Source: Peptococcaceae bacterium
Lineage (GTDB): Bacteria > Bacillota > Desulfotomaculia > Desulfotomaculales > Pelotomaculaceae
Reading direction: 5' to 3'
DNA length: 64,000 bases
NCBI GenBank assembly: GCA_012518875.1
Contig: JAAYRI010000087.1
Span: 1 to 64,000 of the forward strand
Of this stretch, positions 1 to 10,035 are shown piece after piece. The position numbers were made by a program, and so were the translations under genes. The notes beneath the pieces were generated by a model. It did no database searches, was not told the DNA's origin, and worked only from the letters and a program-made list of their open reading frames with translations. How positions within the stretch are numbered: position 1 is the stretch's first letter; every line of letters begins with the position of its first letter.

Positions 1-227
1 ACGGTGCCCATGCCCAATAAACCAATACCAATTCCGTTTTTGGCCGTCAATAGCTTTCCTCCTTTATGTAAAACCCCACTACAGGCTATATATAGTTATT
101 TTAGGCCCTCTGCTTGACATTATAGCATTGGTGTTCCATGCGGGCAATGTAAAAATACAGCCCGGGCCAGTGTGTCATCTCCAGTCAAACCCACAAACTA
201 TCCTTAGTATTTGGATGTTTGTTGGAC

Positions 228-710
228 TCACACAGGGGATTTTCCGGCCAGTAAAAACATAAACGTCAAACCAAGCCCCACTCCAATCATCAGAAGAATA
301 ATTGGCAGCCAGATGGGCCCCAGTAATGTCCCCATAAATTCAAAATTAGCAGCATAGATAACACCAATGGTACCCAAATAGGCGGCAAAAACAAGGGGCA
401 GGTAGGCAAATGGGCGTCTCCTCTCACCAGCAGCATCCCTATATGCATCCCAAATAGCATATGTGTATAAACAGGGATAAAACATTAGCCATTGAGGATC
501 CACTATTGTAATAGCACTGGCGGCCTCCCCCCTGAAGCTGGAGATTATGGCCAGGTTTAGGTTTGATTTAATGTTAATTAAAAACTCCAGGAAAAGTAAA
601 ATAGCGCCTTTAAAATATTGTTTATTTAAGAGCTGCCCAAACCCTGGAAAGGCAATACTCCATAGAATAACCTCAATCCTTTTATCATTCAATTGTTTTT
701 TGCTGGTCAT
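228..710 (-). CDS. small multi-TM membrane protein, hypothetical
   Basis: 160-aa ORF with several hydrophobic segments; N-terminal 'LWSIAFPGFGQLLNKQYFKGAILLFLEF' resembles TM2-like small membrane proteins. Confidence 0.6.
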   Translation of the reverse strand: MTSKKQLNDKRIEVILWSIAFPGFGQLLNKQYFKGAILLFLEFLINIKSNLNLAIISSFRGEAASAITIVDPQWLMFYPCLYTYAIWDAYRDAAGERRRPFAYLPLVFAAYLGTIGVIYAANFEFMGTLLGPIWLPIILLMIGVGLGLTFMFLLAGKSPV

Positions 711-866
711 TATGCTATCTCTCTTCGGAAAATAATTGTTACAGTATTATAATGCCATTGAAATTGAGAATTATAAATGATTTGGATTGATTTTTACGAG
801 CATAATAATAATGCCTGGAACGAATTAACTGGCAGGTTTTTACAATGATACCCGAGGAGCTAAAAA

Positions 867-1397
867 GTGGATTTAAGTGTGGAACTGATTGTATCTACCA
901 CTGCAGTGTTATCGGCGTTACTGGGCCTAATATTTATTGTTGACTGGCGCTACTTCCGAGACTGGGTAGTAGTGTTCTTATACAAATGTACGCTAGACGG
1001 CCTGTGGGGTAGCGCGGTTGTAGAAACAGGTAAATTAGAATACCCTTTTCGGATGTTGCCCCAGTACTATGATAACAGTCTACTTTTTGAATACTGGGTT
1101 TTCCCCACCCTATGCATATTGTACAACCAGGTTACCAGGGAACGGGGCATTTGGCCGATCCTGTACTATGCCCTTCTGTTCAGCGCCGGTACGACTGCCA
1201 TAGAATATCCCCTGGAGTTGTATACTGATCTAATCCAATACCATCACTGGACCTGGTTTACCACCCTTTACACCTTGACAATCACCTTCCTTTCTTCTAG
1301 GGCTTTTATCGCCTTCTACCGCTGGGGCTGTGATCATTTCCCCCCAAAGGAACCCGATACAAAAAGTAAAAACCGGCCAGCAGACCGGTTAAAGTAG
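867..1397 (+). CDS. CBO0543-like integral membrane protein
   Basis: 176-aa ORF with TM helices and motif pattern 'YKCTLDGLWGSAVVETGKLEYPFRMLPQYYDNSLLFEYWVFP'; convergent with spoIVA. Confidence 0.6.
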   Translation: MDLSVELIVSTTAVLSALLGLIFIVDWRYFRDWVVVFLYKCTLDGLWGSAVVETGKLEYPFRMLPQYYDNSLLFEYWVFPTLCILYNQVTRERGIWPILYYALLFSAGTTAIEYPLELYTDLIQYHHWTWFTTLYTLTITFLSSRAFIAFYRWGCDHFPPKEPDTKSKNRPADRLK

Positions 1398-1402
1398 CAG
1401 AT

Positions 1403-2881
1403 TTAGATGATTATACAAATCAGGCCGCCTGAACCCTCATTGACAATCCTCTGCAGGGTTTCCTGCAGCTTATCTTGGGCATTTTCCGGCATGCGGTGCA
1501 ATTTGTTCTGGATACCTTCCCGAACCAGATCATGTACCGACTTGCCAAAGATTTCAGAATTCCAAATTTTTTGCGGGTTGTCTTCAAATTCCCTCAACAT
1601 GTACTGCACTAATTCTTCGCATTGCTTTTCCGTGCCAATGATGGGAGTAATTTCGGCAGTGATATCCGCCCTGATCATATGCAGTGAAGGAGCACTAGCC
1701 TTAAGCTTGATCCCGAATCGGCTGCCCTGGCGGATTAACTCCGGTTCTTCCAGAACCAGTTCATCAAGAGTCGGAGTAACAACACCATAGCCGTTTTCCC
1801 TTACCTCACCAAGGGCATCGGATACCTTATCATACTCTTTTTTTGCTACACTGAGCTCCTTCACGATGCGAAATAGTTCTTTTTCCCCTTCAATTTCAAA
1901 ACCGGACTGCTCACTTAAGACCTCATAGAATAGGGATGGGCTGGATGTGATGCTGATGTCTGCTGATCCGGTACCGGCATCAATGCCGTGCAGCATAACC
2001 TGATCAACAAAATCATAGTCAGCAAGTGATTCCACTGCATCATCAACATCTCTTAAACGTATAATGCCTTTTATAGTTTCCTGAATTGAGTTTTCAAATT
2101 TTTCACGCAGCCAATGCTTTAGGTCCAATTCTTCTACCCAGGGTGGCAGATTAATATTAACTTCGTTTACGGGGAATTCATATAGCAGTTTTCCTAATAT
2201 ATTTAGTATGTCCGCCTGAACCATCTTGGCACAGTCAACAGGAAGCACCGGGATATCATATTTTTCACTTAATTCGGTGGCCAGGTCAGCAGCCTCCTGC
2301 CCCGCAGCATTTATGCTATTAAGAAGCACCAGGAAGGGTCGATTGATGCTTTTTAACTCTTCAATAACCCTTTCTTCCGCCTCTATATAGTTGTCTCGAT
2401 CAATATCTGTAATAGACCCGTCGGTGGTAATTACCAGGCCCATGGTTGAGTGTTCAGAAATAACCTTTCTAGTACCTAGCTCTGCCGCTTCTTGAAAAGG
2501 AATCGGCTCATCAAACCAGGGTGTTGAAACCATACGTGGCCCATTTTCCTCTTCGTAGCCAAGTGCTCCTTCCACACGATAACCTACACAATCAACTAAG
2601 CGTATTTTTATATTTAAATTCTCTGTCACCTGAACTTCAACTGCTTCATTGGGAATAAATTTCGGCTCAGTAGTCATTATTGTCCGCCCGGCAGCACTTT
2701 GGGGCAGTTCATCTATGGCCCGCTCTCGGTCGTAAACATCTTGTATGTTGGGGAGTACCATTAGTTCCATAAAACGCTTGATAAAGGTTGATTTGCCGGT
2801 GCGTACGCCGCCGACCACACCGAGATACAGATCCCCCCCGGTACGCTCCGCAATGTCGCGGAAAAGATCATTCGATTCCAT
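1403..2881 (-). CDS. spoIVA: stage IV sporulation protein A (spore coat ATPase)
   Basis: 492 aa; 'DLFRDIAERTGGDLYLGVVGGVRTGKSTFIKRFMELMVLPNI' Walker A and SpoIVA-typical sequence throughout; SD GGAGGG upstream. Confidence 0.97.
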   Translation of the reverse strand: MESNDLFRDIAERTGGDLYLGVVGGVRTGKSTFIKRFMELMVLPNIQDVYDRERAIDELPQSAAGRTIMTTEPKFIPNEAVEVQVTENLNIKIRLVDCVGYRVEGALGYEEENGPRMVSTPWFDEPIPFQEAAELGTRKVISEHSTMGLVITTDGSITDIDRDNYIEAEERVIEELKSINRPFLVLLNSINAAGQEAADLATELSEKYDIPVLPVDCAKMVQADILNILGKLLYEFPVNEVNINLPPWVEELDLKHWLREKFENSIQETIKGIIRLRDVDDAVESLADYDFVDQVMLHGIDAGTGSADISITSSPSLFYEVLSEQSGFEIEGEKELFRIVKELSVAKKEYDKVSDALGEVRENGYGVVTPTLDELVLEEPELIRQGSRFGIKLKASAPSLHMIRADITAEITPIIGTEKQCEELVQYMLREFEDNPQKIWNSEIFGKSVHDLVREGIQNKLHRMPENAQDKLQETLQRIVNEGSGGLICIII

Positions 2882-3062
2882 GTTTACACTCCCTCCTTAA
2901 AAATTTGCGAGGTGATCTATATAAAGATTGCATCCCTCCCCCATATACAAAATCTTAATATCCTAATTCCTCCGTGAACTATGTTCACGTTATTTTTTTC
3001 CAGTGATATACAATAACATTATATATATATGAGCTTGTCGGATGAATATTCCCTAGTAAAAC

Positions 3063-3095
3063 AAAAAACCTAGGTAATAACCATTATTTACCTAG
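3063..3095 (-). terminator. intrinsic terminator downstream of gpsA
   Basis: minus strand CTAGGTAA-ATAATGGTTA-TTACCTAG followed by GTTTTTTG; perfect 8-bp stem. Confidence 0.7.
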
Positions 3096-3235
3096 TGAAA
3101 TAAAGTTTAGTTTCCCGGGGCTGGGCTGCTGTTTTATATTGTGGGCACCTGTGCCTTATATATATTCCCATAACGGCTAAGCACGGGGGGCCTGATGGTG
3201 ATTTCTAAAAACCTTTCATGAGTTAGTTCACTTTT

Positions 3236-4240
3236 TCACATCTCACGGGTCTTTACTCTGGTCATTAGCCTGTTTACAGCAACGGCAGGGGATAATCCGG
3301 CAAAAAGCACCTGGTGTATCTGTTCGGTAATGGGCATCTCCACCGATAAAGTCTGAGCAAGTTTCCTGGCGGCCCGTGTGGTGCGTACACCTTCGACCAC
3401 CATTTTTACCTCTTTGAGGGCCTCATCTAGTGACTTTCCTCTGCCTAACGCAATCCCAGCACGGCGGTTGCGACTATGCATACTGGTACAGGTTACAATC
3501 AAATCACCTACCCCGGCCAACCCGGCAAATGTTAGCGGGCTGGCGCCCATGGCTATACCCATGCGTGATATTTCGGTGAGCCCCCTGGTCATTAGAGCCG
3601 CCTTGGTGTTGTCCCCATAACCAAGACCGTCAGCAATACCGGTCCCTAAGGCAATAATGTTTTTCAGGGCGCCGCCCAGTTCAACCCCCGTAACATCAGG
3701 GCTGGTATATACCCTAAAAAAATCGCACATAAATAAATCCTGGACATATTCTGCATTTTCCATGCAGGAAGATGCCGCAACAACCGCTGTCGGCACCATC
3801 AGACCTACCTCTTCTGCGTGGCTGGGACCCGATAGCACAACATAGCGCCAGCCCGCTTCCGCTCCTACCTCCTGGGTAAAAACCTGTGACATACGGCAAA
3901 GACTTTCCTCTTCAATGCCTTTGGCCAGGTTAATCAATATGGAGTTTCCCGGCAGGCATGGTAATGCCTGGCGAACAACCTCACGGAAGGCATGGGATGG
4001 GACACCAAAAACAATGGCTTCGGCATCACCGATCACCTGCTCCAGGTTATCCGTAGCCACGATGTTCCCAGGGATTGTTATGCCTGGTAAATAGGATTGA
4101 TTCTCCCTATTTTCATTTATTTCGTTAATCTGTTCCGGTACAATTGACCATATCTTTACCCTATAGCCTTTTTGAGCTAGAAGCAGGGAAACCGCAGTGG
4201 CCCAGCTACCGGCACCTAAAACTCCTATTTTCTTTCCCAT
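3236..4240 (-). CDS. gpsA: NAD(P)H-dependent glycerol-3-phosphate dehydrogenase
   Basis: 334 aa; GAGSWATA nucleotide-binding motif; '[40 protein letters not shown]'. Confidence 0.96.
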   Translation of the reverse strand: MGKKIGVLGAGSWATAVSLLLAQKGYRVKIWSIVPEQINEINENRENQSYLPGITIPGNIVATDNLEQVIGDAEAIVFGVPSHAFREVVRQALPCLPGNSILINLAKGIEEESLCRMSQVFTQEVGAEAGWRYVVLSGPSHAEEVGLMVPTAVVAASSCMENAEYVQDLFMCDFFRVYTSPDVTGVELGGALKNIIALGTGIADGLGYGDNTKAALMTRGLTEISRMGIAMGASPLTFAGLAGVGDLIVTCTSMHSRNRRAGIALGRGKSLDEALKEVKMVVEGVRTTRAARKLAQTLSVEMPITEQIHQVLFAGLSPAVAVNRLMTRVKTREM

Positions 4241-4267
4241 CTTGGATCAATCTCCTTTAGCACATTT

Positions 4268-4861
4268 TTAACCCTTTTTAAAAACTATTCTAGGCTCTGT
4301 CCCGACCAAAAGCCGTTTAATGTTCGGGATATGTTTATATACAGCAAAAATAGCGGCAAGGACACCCAGGGCTAAAAACGGTGGTTCCAACCTGAACACA
4401 ACCATCACAAATGGTATAGAAACAATTGCTATAATCGATCCTACAGATACGTACCTGGTCACACCTGTTACAAAAATCCAGGTAAGCATGGCAATAATGC
4501 CAACAGATGGTGATATAGCTGTGATTACTCCCACACCGGTAGCAACCAATTTGCCCCCCTTAAACCCAAGGAAAATGGGCCAGCTATGGCCTGCTAGTAC
4601 AGCTACCCCCGCTAGGGCCACTATCAGGTCATTGCTACCAAACATACGGGCCAACCATACCGCCAGCATACCCTTGCCCAAGTCAAGGATCAGTGCAGTT
4701 ATTCCTGCTACCGGTCCGGCGTTGCGCCAGACGTTGGTCATGCCTACATTGCCGCTGCCGCACAGGCGGATATCAACCCCCGCCCATAAACGGCCCACAA
4801 TATAACTAAATGGCAAAGATCCTACCAGATAACCGACAACAATCAGCAAAATATTTAACAT
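4268..4861 (-). CDS. plsY: acyl-phosphate glycerol-3-phosphate acyltransferase
   Basis: 197 aa TM protein; 'GSLPFSYIVGRLWAGVDIRLCGSGNVGMTNVWRNAG' and 'GFKGGKLVATGVGV'. Confidence 0.95.
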   Translation of the reverse strand: MLNILLIVVGYLVGSLPFSYIVGRLWAGVDIRLCGSGNVGMTNVWRNAGPVAGITALILDLGKGMLAVWLARMFGSNDLIVALAGVAVLAGHSWPIFLGFKGGKLVATGVGVITAISPSVGIIAMLTWIFVTGVTRYVSVGSIIAIVSIPFVMVVFRLEPPFLALGVLAAIFAVYKHIPNIKRLLVGTEPRIVFKKG

Positions 4862-4975
4862 ATCTTTCCCCTCAGCTTACACATAAAGTCAGTTTCTATG
4901 TCCCTCATACGGGGTGCAGCACATTTATCTCATATCCTTATATAAAACCAAATTGTGTGTGCTGTTTTTCTTATT

Positions 4976-6301
4976 TTACACCATGTCCCTGGTCCTCTTG
5001 CGCAAGGTAAATCGGATTGGGGTGCCCTCAAAACCGTATGCAGACCGCACCTGGTTTTCCAGATAGCGTAGGTAGGAAAAATGCATTAGTTTTGGATCAT
5101 TGACAAATATTATAAACCTTGGCGGCTTTATTCCCCCCTGCACCACATAGAGAATTTTCAACCGCCTGGTCTTATCAGTTGGTGGCGGGGACTGCATAAT
5201 TGCCTCTTTGAAAAGATTATTTAAATCCCTGGTAGCAACGCGGGCCGCGTGCTGCTCCGCAACAAACTCTACTAACTCCAGCACCTTTGGCACACGCCTA
5301 CCCGTCAAGGCAGATATAAAAATTACCGGTGCATACCTCATAAAGCCCAGTTCCCGGCGAATTTCTTCCGTGTAACTGTCCATGGTCCGGTCGTCCTTTT
5401 CTATCAGGTCCCATTTATTAACCACCAGTACCACTGCTCTTCCCGCCTCATGGGCATAGCCCGCAATGCGTTTATCCTGTTCTGTTACGCCTAGCGGGGC
5501 ATCAAGCATCATCAAGACCACATCACATTTGTCCACTGCCCGCAGGGCACGGATGACACTGTATCTCTCTGTAGGCATTTCGATTCTGCTCCTGCGCCTG
5601 ATCCCTGCCGTGTCAATAATCACATAGTGTTTTTCTTCTAACTGAAAGGGTGTATCCACAGCGTCCCTGGTCGTTCCGGGAATGTCACTGACAATAACCC
5701 TCTCCTCACCCAGAATAGCATTGACAATAGATGATTTTCCTACATTGGGACGGCCAATAACAGCAATACGTATTACGTCGGGTGGATACTCCACGTCATT
5801 ATTGTCCGGTAGCAGGGCCACAAGCCTGTCCAGCAAGTCCCCTGTATTTAGACCTTCCGCTGCTGAAATAGGTATTGGATCACCAAGACCAAGCCGATAA
5901 AAATCAAAGGCGTCTGTTTTATAATCAAAATTTTCAACCTTATTGGCCACAATTATAGCTGGTTTACCGGAACGTCTAATAACAGTGGCTATTTCAGCAT
6001 CATTTGGATTAAGACCGGCACGTGCATCCACTACGAAGAGAATTACATCTGATTCGGTGATAGCTTGTTCTACCTGGCGGTGGATCCCATCTATAATCGT
6101 ACCGCTCTCCTGAAAATCCAAACCACCAGTGTCAACAAGTACAAAACTACGGCCCGCCCACTCTGCATCCTGATAAAGACGATCCCTGGTCACACCCGGC
6201 CGGCTTTCCACTATCGCCACCCGGCCTCCTACTATACGGTTAAAAAGTGTGGATTTGCCTACATTTGGTCTACCCACTATTGCTACTACCGGCTTAGCCA
6301 A
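4976..6301 (-). CDS. der: ribosome biogenesis GTPase Der (EngA)
   Basis: 441 aa; tandem GTPase domains (GRPNVGKSTLFNR, GRPNVGKSSIVNA), KH-like C-terminus. Confidence 0.97.
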   Translation of the reverse strand: MAKPVVAIVGRPNVGKSTLFNRIVGGRVAIVESRPGVTRDRLYQDAEWAGRSFVLVDTGGLDFQESGTIIDGIHRQVEQAITESDVILFVVDARAGLNPNDAEIATVIRRSGKPAIIVANKVENFDYKTDAFDFYRLGLGDPIPISAAEGLNTGDLLDRLVALLPDNNDVEYPPDVIRIAVIGRPNVGKSSIVNAILGEERVIVSDIPGTTRDAVDTPFQLEEKHYVIIDTAGIRRRSRIEMPTERYSVIRALRAVDKCDVVLMMLDAPLGVTEQDKRIAGYAHEAGRAVVLVVNKWDLIEKDDRTMDSYTEEIRRELGFMRYAPVIFISALTGRRVPKVLELVEFVAEQHAARVATRDLNNLFKEAIMQSPPPTDKTRRLKILYVVQGGIKPPRFIIFVNDPKLMHFSYLRYLENQVRSAYGFEGTPIRFTLRKRTRDMV

Positions 6302-6571
6302 AATATTTCATCTCCTAAAAACGCTCCGTGATTAACAAACAGCAACCTTTATAGAACATAAATTTTGAAACCACAATATTTTATCAACACCAAGCATATC
6401 AAAGTATATCTTTTGCCATTTAAAATTGCAATTAATATCCTGGGAATTGCAGGTGCGGCATCGGGGGATAGGAATGACAGGTATCATAAAATTTTTAATC
6501 CCGTCAACCTATTAATTGTTATTCATGCCACTATATATATTTTACCCCAGATTCACAGTAAATTAACTATA

Positions 6572-7912
6572 TCAATCTATAAGCGCCTCAGCCTTAGCCG
6601 GGTTGTTTACGATTACATCAACCAGTTGGCCTGGCCCTGAAACAGCAGCCACTGCTATTTTTAATCTCTCTGCCAGTTCTAGCAAGGTGATACCATCCAA
6701 AAACACCTGCTGATCCATCCTTAACATTATTGTAGGAAGCACCAGCAGATCAACGCTATTGTCAATGGCCATCTGGGCCAAAATGTCACCCCCGGTAACC
6801 AGGCCTGTTGCCGTAACCTGCCTGCCGAAAAAATCATTTTCTATTACCTTAATTACCACCTCCAGCCCAACGATCTCATTTAGCCTGGCCGCCACTGGTT
6901 CCAGTATTTTATACCCCAGGACACCTGTCACCAAAACAATTTTTTGTTGTTGTTCAACCATGTTGGGCAGACCACCGGTTGCTGAGGCCCATTCATCTAT
7001 AAAGAGCCGGGTTAAACCAACCCCATTTTCAAGCTGGGGAAAACCATCATATTTTTCTGCTACCGGCACCGGTTCTCCGGCCAACAGGTAAAATTCATCC
7101 GAAGCAAAAATAAAGGGGTGTCCACAGCGGGTGATGTTTTTTTCCTGCCGGCCATGAATCCAGTGTACTAATGAACGGGCCTTCCCCGGGGTAAATACCT
7201 TCAGGGGATAAAGGTTATCTCTAAAACGGGTCAGTCCGACAGGAACCACCGCTAGTGATCTTACAGCGGGCCAAAGAGAAGCCAGATCCCATGCTGTTTT
7301 CTCTAGCTCTACCCCATCATTAAGATCTGGACAAAGCACTACCTGGGTATGCATTTCAATACCTGCTTCAGCCAGAAAACCCAGCTGCTCCATAATAGAA
7401 CCGGCTCTGGGATTTCCCAGCATTTTTTCCCTTAAACCAGGGTTTGTAGTGTGAACAGAAATGTATAGTGGACTTAGTCTTTGCCGGGCGATTCTTTCCA
7501 GGGTGTTTTTACTGAGGTTGGTAAGGGTTATAAAATTACCGTTCCAAAAGGAAAGACGATAATCATCATCTTTGACATAGAGAGTCTTTCTCATCCCTGG
7601 TGGCATTTGATCAACGAAACAAAAAAAGCATTTATTAGCACATTTTATCACCGGTCCAAACCCATCGGCACCAAAACCAAGGCCCAAATTCTCATCAGGG
7701 TCCTTTTCTACCTCCAGCACCCATTTTTCACCATTCTCTTTTGTTATATCAATATTGAGTATTTCATCAGCTATAAAATAGCGATAATCGATTAAATCCC
7801 GTACCGGTGACCCATTGATTGCCGTGAGCCGGTCTCCCGGAACCACACCAAGTTCGGCAGCAATACTGCCGGCATCCACCATATGTATTTTCAACCCTTG
7901 CCCCCGCTTCAT
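6572..7912 (-). CDS. DUF512 radical-SAM/PDZ-like protein
   Basis: ATG at 7912 preceded by GGGGGG; PDZ-like N-terminus and 'CANKCFFCFVDQMPPGMRKTLYVKDDDYRLSFWNGNFITLTNL' cluster. Confidence 0.88.
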   Translation of the reverse strand: MKRGQGLKIHMVDAGSIAAELGVVPGDRLTAINGSPVRDLIDYRYFIADEILNIDITKENGEKWVLEVEKDPDENLGLGFGADGFGPVIKCANKCFFCFVDQMPPGMRKTLYVKDDDYRLSFWNGNFITLTNLSKNTLERIARQRLSPLYISVHTTNPGLREKMLGNPRAGSIMEQLGFLAEAGIEMHTQVVLCPDLNDGVELEKTAWDLASLWPAVRSLAVVPVGLTRFRDNLYPLKVFTPGKARSLVHWIHGRQEKNITRCGHPFIFASDEFYLLAGEPVPVAEKYDGFPQLENGVGLTRLFIDEWASATGGLPNMVEQQQKIVLVTGVLGYKILEPVAARLNEIVGLEVVIKVIENDFFGRQVTATGLVTGGDILAQMAIDNSVDLLVLPTIMLRMDQQVFLDGITLLELAERLKIAVAAVSGPGQLVDVIVNNPAKAEALID

Positions 7913-7953
7913 GAACCGCCCCCCTGTCTTTAACCCTAACAAATTATCTATCA

Positions 7954-8418
7954 TTATATAGTAAGTGATTTGTAGCTGTCTCTTTTTACTGCCTGTGACC
8001 AATCCCCCAGCTCACTATATATTTTTTTCATGCCTATCCTGGATAGTAAGTAGCCCGCAGTGGCCAGGGGTGCAAAGCGGAACAATAAACTACCCAGCTG
8101 GAGAAATATATTGTCCCTTAAGGCACTTTCAACCATTTTCACTTCAGTCTTTTGTATATTAAAGATGCACAGAAAGCTCTCCATAAGACGGTGGATCATA
8201 TCCTGTTGGCCTTTAATAGAAAGTGCATAGACCTTATTTCCGGCATCGTCCTTCCCCAGGAAGATTATTTCCCCTTCCTGCCCTTTGATATCCAAACACA
8301 ATAGGTCCCCTAACTGGGTCTTTCCCGGCAGTTTTTCCCTTGACAGCCTGCCTGTGTGAATTGCTCCCGCCAGGACTGCCAGTGGGAACATGGTGCCGCT
8401 GAAATACAGAATTTTCAT
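7954..8418 (-). CDS. DUF3189 family protein (paralog 2)
   Basis: 154 aa; paralogous to the adjacent upstream ORF ('MKILYFSGTMFPLAVLAGAIHTGRL' vs 'MKIIYHCYGGSHSSVTAASIHLGLL'). Confidence 0.75.
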   Translation of the reverse strand: MKILYFSGTMFPLAVLAGAIHTGRLSREKLPGKTQLGDLLCLDIKGQEGEIIFLGKDDAGNKVYALSIKGQQDMIHRLMESFLCIFNIQKTEVKMVESALRDNIFLQLGSLLFRFAPLATAGYLLSRIGMKKIYSELGDWSQAVKRDSYKSLTI

Positions 8419-8881
8419 GATCCTCCTCCCTTATTAAGCCCTTAACCTTTTGGACAAGGTGTACCAAACGAAAATAGGCGATCTGTGTCCCAATTGTTAC
8501 AATCGGTCGGCCCAGGCTGACAAGCCCCCAACGGCGAGAAAGAAAACCGCCAAGTTTCATCAGTGAATTAACACTATGCATAGCATCGACCAAGATATAG
8601 TCCTGCCGGGGTAGCGCAAAAATTTCCGTCAGACCAGCAAAAACATTTTCTAGTATTTGCGGCTTGTTACGGCGTGCCGTCAGGTAGATATCATGGCCAT
8701 GTTCATCTACACCCACAAAATAAATATGCCCCTGCTGATCGGCCTCCTGGCGGTCAAAAAGCTGTAGGTTCCAGAACATTTCCCGACCGGGTACACGATC
8801 CTCAGGCAGCAGCCCCAGGTGGATGGAGGCAGCAGTTACAGACGAATGGCTACCACCATAGCAATGGTAAATAATTTTCAT
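8234..8881 (-). CDS. DUF3189 family protein (paralog 1), C-terminus overlapping next gene
   Basis: 215 aa; 'MKIIYHCYGGSHSSVTAASIHLGLLP'; about the last 60 aa are read from DNA that encodes paralog 2 in another frame. Confidence 0.75.
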   Translation of the reverse strand: MKIIYHCYGGSHSSVTAASIHLGLLPEDRVPGREMFWNLQLFDRQEADQQGHIYFVGVDEHGHDIYLTARRNKPQILENVFAGLTEIFALPRQDYILVDAMHSVNSLMKLGGFLSRRWGLVSLGRPIVTIGTQIAYFRLVHLVQKVKGLIREEDHENSVFQRHHVPTGSPGGSNSHRQAVKGKTAGKDPVRGPIVFGYQRAGRGNNLPGEGRCRK

Positions 8882-8910
8882 CTAATCTACCTCAATATGA
8901 TCATTATATC

Positions 8911-9099
8911 TCAATGTCTTACTACAACATAAGTACCGTTATCCAGGTCATGTACCATAGCTTTAAGGATTTTTGACAGGTACTGGGCCAGTCTTGCCAA
9001 CTCCTGCTCATCCCGGGCAAAAAAAATAGGTGCACCCCCGTCTACCAGCTCCTTATTTAGAGTGATTACTGCCAAAATACTTCCTTCTTCATGTTCCAT
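8911..9099 (-). CDS. small protein, candidate capping subunit partner of YIEGIA
   Basis: 62 aa, immediately upstream of the YIEGIA ORF's 3' side in the same orientation; sequence resembles the small partner annotated next to YIEGIA proteins. Confidence 0.65.
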   Translation of the reverse strand: MEHEEGSILAVITLNKELVDGGAPIFFARDEQELARLAQYLSKILKAMVHDLDNGTYVVVRH

Positions 9100-9102
9100 G
9101 GC

Positions 9103-10017
9103 TTAATCCATCCTCTTTTTATCTTTTCCAGATGGAAGACCGGCTAACAGTGGTTTGCTGCTGGCACTTTCCAAAACCGGGGTGAGCTTGACAGCTGCAA
9201 TCAGCCTGTCCAAATCCTTTTCCATAGGCATGATATACAGGCCCACCTCACCTGTTTCAGGATTCTTACGCACCAGAGGTGTATATTCCGGTATATTCAC
9301 ATCCTTTTTGGTTCCCAGAAGAACAGCCGCCGTAAAGGCAATGGCTTGCCGTTGGCCCATGTCATGAATGGTGGATCGGGCGTTTCCATCCCTGGGTTTT
9401 ATTCTTACAGCCAGGCCGTTTTCTAATATTTTTTCACGTCTTTCTTTTAAACCAACATTAACCATATTTATTTCATCAACCTTTAAAATCGGGCCTTGAA
9501 AACTTAGCCTGGCCGGCACAACATCACAGATATTTTCCAGTATATCACCCGTCATTAGCACACGGCTCAGCAGAACCATAATAATTGCCATCAGTCCCCC
9601 TGTAGACAAACCACCAAACTGGGTCACTAGACTAGTGGCAAAAGCAGTAGCCATCACCAGATAATTTCGGGCCTCAAAGGTGCGGGCGATCCCTTCGATA
9701 TAATCAAGTCCTCTTTTGACTAATTCTGTTCTTTCCAAACTTTCCAGAGTGCGACGTTCCATGTTTCTGATTTCACGAAACTGCTGAGCTGCCAGAGCTA
9801 GAAAAGTCACGGCGGTATATTCCGGGGCCATCACAGCCGGGATGGCCACCGCACCCAGGGCGGAGGCAATAAAACCCAGGAGGAGATGAGATATATAGCT
9901 GTGGGGATAACCCGGATACTGCCTGTAATCTACCCTCAGCAGGACGATACGCGACAAAGTGCCGGCAAGGATGCCGGCTGCGATCACAATAAGGTATTCA
10001 GGCATAGCAGTTGGCAT
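9103..10017 (-). CDS. YIEGIA family membrane protein
   Basis: 304 aa; contains the literal signature 'GLDYIEGIARTFEARNYLVM' and N-terminal TM helices. Confidence 0.9.
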   Translation of the reverse strand: MPTAMPEYLIVIAAGILAGTLSRIVLLRVDYRQYPGYPHSYISHLLLGFIASALGAVAIPAVMAPEYTAVTFLALAAQQFREIRNMERRTLESLERTELVKRGLDYIEGIARTFEARNYLVMATAFATSLVTQFGGLSTGGLMAIIMVLLSRVLMTGDILENICDVVPARLSFQGPILKVDEINMVNVGLKERREKILENGLAVRIKPRDGNARSTIHDMGQRQAIAFTAAVLLGTKKDVNIPEYTPLVRKNPETGEVGLYIMPMEKDLDRLIAAVKLTPVLESASSKPLLAGLPSGKDKKRMD

Positions 10018-10035
10018 CCTTCCCTTGAAAGAAAG

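Noticed and set aside
2973-2989. CGTGAAC-TAT-GTTCACG palindrome upstream of spoIVA followed by TTATTTTTTT on the plus strand
   Set aside because: Could be a plus-strand terminator or an operator, but no plus-strand transcript is evident there; too little support to call.
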